Source: Anagrus nilaparvatae (lineage: Eukaryota; Arthropoda; Insecta; Hymenoptera; Mymaridae). From it: DNA of 64,000 bases. Made by a program: the position numbers and the translations under genes. This document shows, piece after piece, positions 22,591 to 31,363 of the stretch. The stretch covers positions 39,186,501-39,250,500 of the forward strand of contig JAKSXM010000007.1 in NCBI GenBank assembly GCA_022575985.1, given 5' to 3'. Below the pieces are notes generated by a model. That model saw only the letters and a program-made list of their open reading frames with translations. It was not told where the DNA came from and ran no database searches. Numbering within the stretch: the first letter of the stretch is position 1; each line of letters opens with the position of its first letter.

Positions 22591-23880
22591 GGATATATTG
22601 CCGTATACCAAAAACGTCAGTTTGGAGATTATGTAGGTTTCGTAAATCATTATTTTAAAATTCTGGTAGAAGGAATTTTAATATTTTTGAAAAATATTAA
22701 CTTTTAGAAAAAAAAATTTAGTAAAGTACCCGAATAGCGCCATTTTGTATACCAAAAACGTCCGTTTGGAGATTATGTAGGCTTCGTAAATCATTATTTT
22801 AAAATTCTGGCTCAAGGAATTTTAATATTTTTGAAAAATATTAACTTTTAGAAAAAAAAATTTAGTAACGTACCCTAGTCGCGCCATTTTGGATACCAAA
22901 ATCGTCAGTTTTGTGGTTATGTTCGCTTCATAAATCATTATTTTGAAATTCTGGCTTAGCAAATCTTAATATTTTTTAAAAATATTAATTTTCAGAAAAA
23001 AAATTTTTTTTAAGTACCCTAATCGCGCCATTTTGTATGCCATAAACGTCAGTTTTGAGATTATGTAGGCTTCGTAAATCAATATTTTAAAATTCTGGCT
23101 GAAGGAATTTTAATATTTTTGAAAAATATTAACTTTTAGAAAAAAAAATTTAGTAAAGTACCCGAATAGAGCCATTTTGTATACCAAATACGTCAGTTTG
23201 GAGATTATGTAGGCTTCGTAAATCATTATTTTGAATTTCTGGCTCAAGGAATTTTAATATTTTTAAAAAATATTAACTTTTAGAAAAAAAAATTTAGTAA
23301 CGTACCCTAATCGCGCCATTTTGTATGCCAAAAACGTCAGTTTTGAGATTATGTAGGCTTCGTAAATCAATATTTTAAAATTCTGGCTGAAGGAATTTTA
23401 ATATTTTTGAAAAATATTAACTTTTAGAAAAAAAAATTTAGTAAAGTACCCTAATCGCGCCATTTTGGATACCAAAAACGTCAGTTTTGAGTTTATGCGC
23501 GCTTCGTAAATCATTATTTTGAAATTCTGGCTCAGCAAATCTTAATATTTTTCAAAAATATTAATTTTCAGAAAAAAAAATTATTAAAGTACCCTAATCG
23601 CGCCATTTTGGATACCAAAAACGTTGGTTTTGAGGTTATGTGCTCTTTGTTAATCATTATTTTGAAATTCTGGCTTAGCGAATCTTAATATTTTTTAAAA
23701 ATATTAACTTTGAAAAAAAAAAATTTAGTAAAGTACCCGAACTGCGCCATTTTAGTTACCAAAAACGTTAGTTTTGAGGTTATGTAGGATTATTTTGAAA
23801 TTCTGGCTAAGCGAATCTTAATATTTTTAAAAAATATTTATTTTCAGAAAAAAAAATTTTTTAAACTCACTGAATTGCGC
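22591..23880. repeat. 144-bp satellite, nine units
   Basis: The block ACCAAAAACGTCAG starts units at about 22611, 22754, 22898, 23042, 23188, 23331, 23476, 23618 and 23761, spaced 142-146 bp. Each unit has GATTATGTAGGCTTCGTAAATCA, a palindromic AATATTTTTGAAAAATATT and a GCGCCATTTTG near its end. Units 2/5 and 4/6 resemble each other more than their neighbours, which suggests a two-unit higher-order pattern. No gene. Confidence 0.85.
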
Positions 23881-24758
23881 GATTTTTACCGTATATTTCG
23901 GGGTTTAAACCGAAAAATATTAACCGAATTTCATGAAAATCACACATGTTCATCTTCTACCCAAAAAAATAACTTTAAGATACCATCGTCTCGGAAATAC
24001 GTTTTTTTTTTTTTCACTACACCCTAATATATATATGCCGATAGAGAATTTTTTTGTTTTGATAGGATTGACTAGACGATAATCGCTAGAGAGACGCGGT
24101 TTGCGGCAAAAAACGCGGAAAAATTGCAGAAGTGACATAGGCTATACAAGATTTCGATTGATGCGAAAGAAAATTTTTGTCGTCAAAAAAACGTTTTTTC
24201 AAAAAAGTGATAATTTTTGATGTTTTCGTAAATTTTCAAAAAAATCGTAATTAACTTAAAAACTTGGAATTTTTTTGTAATCAGAAAAGTTTTTATATGA
24301 TTTAGAATTGTTTTTTACGTGTCCACCTAAATTTTCAAGCAAATCGGTTAGATGTTTCCAGAGTTACATATATTTTTTAGCATAAAATTTGGATTTTAAA
24401 TTCATATATTTATATATATAAGTTATTATATATAATAGATATAGATATAGATATAGATATAGATATATACATTAATGCATTGTCAATATGTCCATTTGTA
24501 ACGAAAAATGCCTCGGTACAGCTTTTTGAGATATATTAAAAATATTGCCAACAGAAATTCAACCAATGTTTTGCTTTATTCATTCCCGTTGCTGTCAATT
24601 ATTTTTTTATATTGAATTATTAATTATTTTCTAATATTTTGAATACTGAAAAAAAAAAGTTTAAAACGGAAAAAAACACTATTAAATAAATGAAGCTCAT
24701 TTTTAATTTTTTACGGCTGATACATATTGATCCCTGCGCGAAGCGCAGTTGAATCTAG
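23881..24758 (+). mobile_element. Helitron-like non-autonomous element with a canonical 3' end
   Basis: The right end has a hairpin CTGCGC-GAA-GCGCAG (24734-24748), a six-base spacer and CTAG (24755-24758) followed by T, which matches the Helitron 3' rule closely. The body contains an inverted copy of the 375-bp repeat (about 24030-24420) and a TAGATA microsatellite at about 24435-24467. No Rep/helicase gene is present. The 5' TC end was not located. Confidence 0.65.
24435..24467. repeat. (TAGATA)n microsatellite
   Basis: ATAGAT repeated about five times without interruption, inside the Helitron-like body. Confidence 0.85.
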
Positions 24759-24759
24759 T

Positions 24760-25118
24760 TTCATTAAAAATTTACATTTTAGTAATTTTAGCTTTCCTTA
24801 GAAAATTTAAAAAACCCTCTAGGAATAATATGATGAGTTTTGATGAGTTAGGATCTTTTACAAATTCCATCTATTTTGGATCAATTCAGATTTAAAAAAT
24901 GCTTAATTCATAGCAGACCTTTTCTTTAAATGGATTCCGATACCAAACAGCGGGTTGATAATAAAAATATTTATTCTAAAAATTATTTTATTAAACTATT
25001 ATGTAAGTTATATTTTATTTGGAAAATTATTTATCTGAACAAAACAAATGTATTTTTTAGAATAAAAAGTATTTCAACTAAGTATTTAGTTATTTAATGA
25101 TAATATTATAATTTTTAG
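24760..25118. other. AT-rich sequence before the Ig exon, likely intron
   Basis: No repeat family or gene is recognised. It ends in a T-rich stretch and ATTTTTAG, a good splice acceptor for the exon at 25119. Confidence 0.5.
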
Positions 25119-25247
25119 CTTCAGCTATTTACGGAAATACTTTAAACTTACATTCAGTACACAGAGATGATATGGGGAATTACACCTGTACAGCTGATAA
25201 TGGAATACCTCCAAGTTCTAATAAAAAATACAGATTAAATGTTAAAT
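25119..25247 (+). CDS. Internal exon of an immunoglobulin-domain protein (Lachesin/IgLON-like)
   Basis: 129 bp between an AG acceptor (25117-25118) and a GTAAGT donor (25248). Read in phase 1 it encodes about 42 residues: an Ig F-G strand segment with LNLHSVHRDDMGNYTC, where D-x-G-x-Y-x-C is the signature around the second Ig cysteine, followed by TADNGIPPSS and YRLNVK (the G strand). Both exon ends are phase 1, the usual arrangement for Ig-domain exons. The wording resembles Lachesin, DPR/DIP and neurotrimin-type cell-surface adhesion proteins, but one exon cannot decide which. No neighbouring exon was found, so its introns are long and probably hold the surrounding transposons. Confidence 0.75.
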
Positions 25248-25803
25248 GTAAGTGTTGAAAATAATTATACCCCGGGTATAAATATTATTAAAAAAATAAA
25301 ATATAATAAAAATTATAAATATAATATATATAAGTTTGAATATATCAGTTTCCGCACGCTTCACTAGAGTGCTATAGTAAAATTGAATGGATAACTTGCA
25401 CACTTGGTCCGGTTTCCGAGGTCCACACTTTTTTTATTACTTTAAATGGTACTGCAATTTTAGGGATACAAGAAAACTATAAAAATAGGAGTTATCATGT
25501 GAGTCGTTAGATTAAATGTAAAAATGCATTTGATTTTTGGTGCACTTTTATTCAAATAAATTCATCAAAATCCTCGATCTTTAGAATAAAATTTTTATAA
25601 ACATTACAAAGACTATATTGTTGATTATGAACTATTTTATTTAATATTTGAGCAATTAATTATTTATTATTATTAATTATTAATATTATTATTATTGCCT
25701 TCATTTTATTAAACAAATATATAGTACACTCTTTACATTCATGATTTGGTAAACTCTTAAATACAATTAATTATAATTTTAATCTTTTAATATTATATAC
25801 CTA
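25248..25803. other. AT-rich intron-like sequence
   Basis: No gene or repeat recognised apart from ATT/TTA low-complexity at about 25660-25700. Confidence 0.45.
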
Positions 25804-26285
25804 CTAGCATAGGTGAGAGGGGGGGCCCGCCTCCCCCCCTGATCTGTTCCTAGTGTTGTTGTAATTGATTTTTATAATAAATTTTTATTATTATCATGTT
25901 GTTATTATCCAAAATATCTTAATACTATACTATATATATATATTTGAAAATTTATTTGATTGTCTGTCTGTCTGTCTGTCTGTACCCTTATCACTCAAGA
26001 ATTGCCGAACCAATTAGCATGAAACTGGTGTCAAAATGAAGAAAAAAAGTCTGCGGTTGACATAGGTTTTGGCATAGATTTTCTGCTCAGCTATTGTAGT
26101 TTTTGAGATATTTAATTTTCAGTAATTTTGAACTTCATAAAATTTTTTAAAAAGTTGAAATATCTCGAGACTATGGACAAATTTTATTTTCAGAAGTTTG
26201 TAGTGTTCGATTCGGCACCAATTTTTACGTATTCCCCTAAATTTTTATTCAAAACTCACTTATTATAGGTGCAATAAATTTTAGT
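25804..26285 (-). mobile_element. Helitron-like end and microsatellite-linked dispersed repeat
   Basis: On the minus strand, a G7/C7 hairpin (about 25818-25839) is followed by TCTCACCTATG-CTAG and T (CTAG 25804-25807), a Helitron-like 3' end. From about 25945 a second unit starts with TTTGAAAATTTATTTGATTG, (TCTG)5 at about 25963-25982, then ATCACTCAAGAATTGCCGAACC, CATGAAACTGGTGTCAAAATG and TATCTCGAGACTATGGACAAATTT up to 26285. Copies of the second unit lie inverted at 28770-29130 and 61510-61950. Whether both units form one element is not clear. Confidence 0.5.
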
Positions 26286-26465
26286 ATACTAGTTCTGTGA
26301 TGGTTCCACCAGATATATACACTCTTTTAACTTAGTTTTATTTTAAATTTAAATATATTATATGTAAACTGACTATGTACCAAATCATTGTTATACCAAA
26401 TTATACACTATAAGGTTATTATATTTTATGTACATGTATATATTTTATTTTATTTGGTGCAAATA

Positions 26466-26495
26466 AACTTTATCTTATCTTATCTTATCTTATCT
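26466..26495. repeat. (TCTTA)n microsatellite
   Basis: CTTATCTTATCTTATCTTATC, about five units, in AT-rich sequence. A short partial copy of the dispersed repeat (TTTGAAAATTTATTTCTC plus CTGTCTGTAC) follows at about 26600-26628. Confidence 0.8.
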
Positions 26496-26749
26496 GCAAA
26501 ATATTATAAAAATTTAATGTCGCCATTCGTATTACTTGATTCAGTCAATTCTAGAACCATCTATATATCCACATCTTAATACCATTTACTATACATATTT
26601 GAAAATTTATTTCTCTATCTGTCTGTACTCAGTTAAATTTTTTTATTTTCTCTATTATAATTACAGAATCAATCAGAACCTATAATTTTTCATTAATGTT
26701 TCACCGCATAATTATAAATTTGTAGTGAAACATGATTTTTTGGCAAGGG

Positions 26750-27088
26750 ATCTGATCAACACAAAATTATTCAACACATCAATAATTCTGCAACAAAATG
26801 TTTTGCGGAATCGTTCTACTACGAAAATCGTTTTGCCGAAAAGATAAACACAAACTTTTTCTAATCGAAATATTTAACACACTATGTAAAGTGATATTTG
26901 TTTATGCTATTATACGAAAGAAATTAGTTATTTAATATTTAAAATGGTGTGTTAAATACTTTGACTAAAAAAAATTTGTGTTGAACTTTTCAGCACAATG
27001 ATTTTTGGTATAGAATTATTTTGTAAAATTTTTTTGTGTAGAATTATTGATCTGTCGAATAATTTTGTTTTGATCAGATTCCTTGCCG
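26750..27088. mobile_element. 340-bp foldback MITE
   Basis: Arms of about 140 bp are inverted repeats. GGGATCTGATCAACACAAAA (26750) pairs with the block ending TTTTGTTTTGATCAGATTCC (27064-27084), and TATTTAACACAC (26872) pairs with GTGTGTTAAATA (26947). A loop of about 70 bp lies between them. Several GATC/GAACGA steps show partial divergence. No ORF and no clear target duplication. Confidence 0.7.
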
Positions 27089-27118
27089 ATTTTTTTAAGC
27101 AACATAAACAGAAGTAAA

Positions 27119-27146
27119 TGTGACACCTCCCTATCACCTGTGCTAG
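27119..27146 (+). other. Helitron-like 3' end remnant
   Basis: CTCCCTATCACCTGTG-CTAG (27143-27146) followed by T matches the terminal sequence of the family at 25804, without its hairpin. Confidence 0.4.
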
Positions 27147-27149
27147 TAT

Positions 27150-28765
27150 ATGTATTATGGGCGATTATTTCTCAACCCGGCCACCCCCCTCTGTCCAAAA
27201 ATGGTGGCAATTTAAAAAGATTTTGGTTTTCTCAAATTGACTGGAAAAGGGTCTAGTTTTTTATTCTCATTGGCCTTTTCAACTCTGTAAATCTACTGTG
27301 CCCATTTTAGGCACTCAGCGGCGGCAGGTCGACATTTTAAAAACAGAAAAATTGAAATAAAGGTAGATTAACGGTAAGTTTTTTGAAATTTTTTTCTCTT
27401 AAAAGTTGTTATTTATTAAAAAACTGATAACCGGTTTGTGTAAACACAACCTAAATGCATGGAACATGTTTACTTCCAAATGAGGACTAGATATAATACA
27501 AATGTTACTCAACATTACAATACAATTTTCTATTGTTGTAATTTGTAATCATCACCTTACTAGTTGTTAAGATTCTAAACCCAAACTATTTTGATTCCCT
27601 AAACCTGAATTATTATAAGTCCCTGAACCTGAATCATTCTAATTCCCTAAATTGATATTATTCTAAGTCCATAAAACTGTATTATCCTAAGTCCTTAAGC
27701 CCAGATTTTTCAAAGTCTTTTAATAGTATTTTATTTATTTATATATACTTACCTAATTATTCTAAGTCTTATTTGACCCCCCCCCCCCTTAAATAGGACA
27801 AATTTGCCCCCTTCCCCCTTAAAAAGGACAAATTTGACCCCCCCTTAGTTTTCAAGTTCTGAAGTACCCCCTCCTTATAAACATGTTCCATGTTAACAAA
27901 GAAAATGAGACCACTTGCGTGGTAATTGGTTGATTTCTTAAAAAGTTTTGTGGGTGCTATGTATTTTTTAAAAATGGGTAAAAAACGGCTACTTTGACTG
28001 ACGATATCTCTGAACCTACATATCCAAAATAAAAAAGTTTTAGTGCAAAATGGTAGTCATTTACCTTTTTTTTACAGTATTGTAAAAATTTTCTTCACCA
28101 ACGGGTAATTCCCCGGAGCCTCCACTTTTGCTCCGTCCGGCTGGGTTCGAACGTGAATTTATTAATAAGAGGATTCTTACCCGGTCTTAGAACCTGATGT
28201 CCTTTTGTCCTTGAAGAATTTTTTACTAGTGAGAATAATAAAAGACAAACTAAATTATTGTTTACTTGGTAGTTTATTTTGTACCATTGGTGTAATACAA
28301 GGAGTATGTAAGATCTCTAGTGCATGGGCGATTTACCTTTGTATTTAAAGCTTTTCTCCCCCGCGATCAGGAGTGGAGGTGTCTTTGCTAATTGGCTAAG
28401 ATGCAAATTTTTAGGTATGGTCAACGAGAACTCGCGAATCAAGAGCCATTAGGCTCATCCCACTTTACTGTCATTCTAAAACTAATCTTTCTCACGCTTT
28501 TAGTTCTCACGCGCTTACGTCTGGCCATCTCTAATTATTGCTGACTTAGCTTTTACTCCAATTAACGATCTTATGTCTTTAACTTAATATTTTAATTATT
28601 CGAATTTCCTCGGTCACAGATGATACTCCAATGACACTGGTTTTATGTAATTTCGTTCAAATCGGTTCGAGCATCACGATAAAACACATAGAGACAGACC
28701 CACTAATAAATGATTAAACATACCATAAAAAATAAATAAATGAAAAAAATTTTTTTACTAGCTTC
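27150..28765. other. Non-coding sequence with C-rich short repeats
   Basis: At 27600-27720 a ~37-bp motif with TAAGTCC-TAAA-CTGAATTATTCTAA recurs about four times. At 27770-27865 two to three copies of GACAAATTTG plus C-rich runs (C13 at 27777-27789) and CCCCCTT occur. 28085-28500 is GC-richer with no recognised family. No gene is seen. Confidence 0.5.
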
Positions 28766-28769
28766 AAAA

Positions 28770-29130
28770 ATATTTTTAAAAATTTTAAATATACCTCCGT
28801 TTTGAATAAAAATTTAGGAGAACACGTAAAAATTGGTGCCGAATCGAATACTGCAAACTTCTAACAGTAAAATTTGTCCATAGTCTCGAGATATTTCAAC
28901 TTTTTAAAAAATTTTTTAAAATTTTATCAAGTTCAAAATTACTGAAAATTAAATATCTCAGAAACTACGATAGCTGAGCAGAAAATCTATGGTTCTTGTC
29001 ACCCGCAGAATTTTTTTCTTTGTTTTGACACCGGTTTGATGCCAATCGGTTCGGCGGTTCTTGCGTCATTAGGGTACAAACAAACACACAAACAAACAAA
29101 CAAACAAATAAATTTTCAAATATATATAAA
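28770..29130 (-). repeat. Dispersed repeat family, second copy
   Basis: Reverse complement of 25945-26285: it shares CTCGAGATATTTCAACTTTTT, GCTGAGCAGAAAATCTATGG, CACCGGTTTGATGCCAATCGG and ends in a (CAAA)n microsatellite at about 29085-29110 and AAATTTTCAAATATATAT. The microsatellite lies at the same end in every copy, so it is part of the element or its insertion signature. Confidence 0.75.
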
Positions 29131-29159
29131 AAAATGTTATTTATACGTATAAACTGTTT

Positions 29160-29300
29160 AACTTAAAAACCGTTACTACGAGTCTTAATCCATAGCGATC
29201 GTTTCAGTAGCAATCGTTTCTATGGTTACTTTTTCCATAAAATCCGTTACCATGTTTATCTTTTCCATAGCAACCGTTGCTATGGTTATCAATAAGTTAA
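29160..29300. repeat. Short palindromic repeats CCATAGCAACCGTTGCTATGG
   Basis: Four imperfect units of about 37 bp around TTTCCATAGCAACCGTT and its inverse GCTATGGTTA. The best unit (29268-29290) is itself palindromic (CATAGCAACCGTTGCTATG). No function is known to me. Confidence 0.6.
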
Positions 29301-29319
29301 ATAAATCAATCAATTAATC

Positions 29320-29430
29320 CGGACTGACAGTTATATGGGACTTGGCTTAACTTGCCTTTACCCACTAAAACTCCACTCCCATCTTACCATATGCCAGCCT
29401 ATCCCGGGAGCGTTTTCATATTACTTCAGG
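29320..29430 (-). repeat. R1-like LINE 3'-UTR fragment
   Basis: GACAGTTATATGGGACTTGGC, TTTACCCACTAAAACTCCACTC and CCTATCCCGGGAGCG match 21648-21760 in the same orientation with substitutions. It is a short piece without RT. Confidence 0.7.
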
Positions 29431-29903
29431 ACAGGTGAAAAAATGAAAAATGGCGTGATTAAAAAAATGTAAGTCTTCCTTTTTTTAAAATATTTTTTGT
29501 AAAATTTTCAAAAAATTTTAAATTTTTTTTGTTTGTTCATATGTAAAAAGCAGAAAACAGGGTTTTACACTGACGAGACTCACCCTGTTTTCTTGCAGAG
29601 TCGAAATGGACAATCAGATTTTTCATTTTTTTAATCATTTTTTAAACATTTTTAACATCAAAAAATGAATTTTTACACCATCTAACTTTTTTTCAATAAT
29701 TATTCTGTGTGACAAAGGGAGGCTCAGTCCTCAGAAACACAGATAACAATAATGAAAAAAGTTATATATTTTTAGTTCCATGTAGATCGTTTTATTATTC
29801 ATAATAAACTTATCAAATTAATTTTATTAAAATATATGTTAGCTGAAATGTACGTCATTTCCTATTATCATCAAAAGAGAAGGTAATAAATAAATATATT
29901 AAT
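29431..29903. other. Non-coding stretch with an 11-bp stem hairpin
   Basis: GAAAACAGGGT (29556) and ACCCTGTTTTC (29583) form an 11-bp stem around an 18-base loop. No gene; poly(T/A)-rich elsewhere. Confidence 0.5.
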
Positions 29904-31363
29904 AGATCACTCTTATGTCGTTTCTCCTGAAAACACTTGAAAAAGTGATCAATAGGAAAATGGAGGAGGAACTGGTAGCGTTTTCCTTCGCACTAAGCCA
30001 ATATGCTTATCAAAGGGGGAAATCTACCGAAACGGCTCTACATGGAGTGGTTAGTTACATTCAAGCAGGTATGGAAACATACGAAGGAGTAATGGCCACT
30101 CACATTGATATTGTAGGGGCATTTAGCAATACTCCCCACGACGCTATTGATTGTGGCGCAAGGGAGCGTGGAATTAATAGAACAATAAGACTATGATTGG
30201 GAGAATATCTTAAACACAGGTACGTTGTTTCGGAACACGGTTTCTCGAAGTTGTCGGAAAATGTAACGCGTGGCTGTCCGCAGGGTAGAATATTATCTCC
30301 GAAACTGTGGTGCCTGGCGGTCAACAAACTTCTTACCCGTCTCGAAAGAGCAGGTATTAAAGTGTTTGGATGGCATCATAATTTTGATTCAGGGGTCATG
30401 CATTGAAGTTCTTATGAACGAGATGCAGCGGGCCTTGCAGCTATTTGAAGAATGGAGTACAAGCGTTGGAAGCCTATTGGCTAACCCTGATAAAACCCAA
30501 TGCATCCTCTTTACGAGAAAACGCAGCCTGGATACCTGCAGGGGGCCTATATTTTACGGCAAAATGCTTGACTTTTCCAAACAGGTAAAGTATCTCGGCG
30601 TGGTGCTGGACGATAAGCTGAACTGGAGGGCTCACATGGAGCATGTAACGGCCAAATTCCTTAATAGATACTGGCTATGCAGACGTATAGTGGGAGTAAC
30701 CTGGGGTCAAGACCGAAATTGGTAAAATTTTTTAAAAAATGGTAAAATGGATTTACGTCGCGGTTATGATCCCTAGGTTCACATACGGATCGGTAGTATG
30801 GTGGCACAGATTTAACCTCATCACTGAGGGGAAGAACTTTGACCGCCTACAAGCAATGATGCTTAGAAGCATGGTTGGAGCGCCAAAGAACACCCAAAGA
30901 CGGCACCCAAAGACGTGTGCTGGTCGGTGTTCCTCTGTTCCATATTGTTATTAAAGAATCAGCAGCCAGAACCGCAGCTGGACTACGGGCTCTGGGCTAA
31001 TGGGTTTCTGGTCAGGGCAGGCACGCTGGGATAGCGGAACTGCCTTGCATGGAACTACTGAACAGTGGCCTAGACACAACTGCTGGGGAGATTACCTTCG
31101 AAAAGAGGTTCTCCATTAGGATAACCAGCAGGGATGAATGGGTAGACAATACTCACCCGGATCTGGCTCATACAAGAGTCTGGTATATGGATGGGTCGAA
31201 ACACGATTGAAATACTGGTTCGGCAGCATGGGGCCCTAAAGAAAGAGCCCTCACTAGCTCTGCAGGACCCCTAGCCTCGGTGTTTCAATCAGAAATATTG
31301 GCTATAAAGATGTATGCGGAGAAGATGCTTCGTCAGGGGACAGAGGGAATGAGAATTAGCATA
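29904..31363 (+). pseudogene. RNase H-bearing LINE, RT part (decayed)
   Basis: 5'-truncated at about 29904. Frames in order: 29915-30196 (SFLLKTLEKVINRKM, AYQRGKSTETALH, HIDIVGAFSNT), a stop, 30197-30370 (VTRGCPQGRILSPKLW, then GWHHNFD where YADD is expected, so the catalytic Asp pair is lost), a frameshift, 30412-30720 (NPDKTQCILFTRK, VKYLGVVLDDKLNW), 30739-30954 (MIPRFTYGSVVWW), then from about 31150 an RNase H start with VWYMDGSK. RNase H after RT fits I, LOA or R1-related clades rather than plain Jockey. It stops at 31363 where a 3.2 kb insertion begins. Confidence 0.8.

Noticed and set aside
28085..28200. Possible tRNA or tRNA-derived SINE (GGTTCGAAC at about 28143)
   Set aside because: Only a B-box-like string is present; no A box at the right distance and no cloverleaf.
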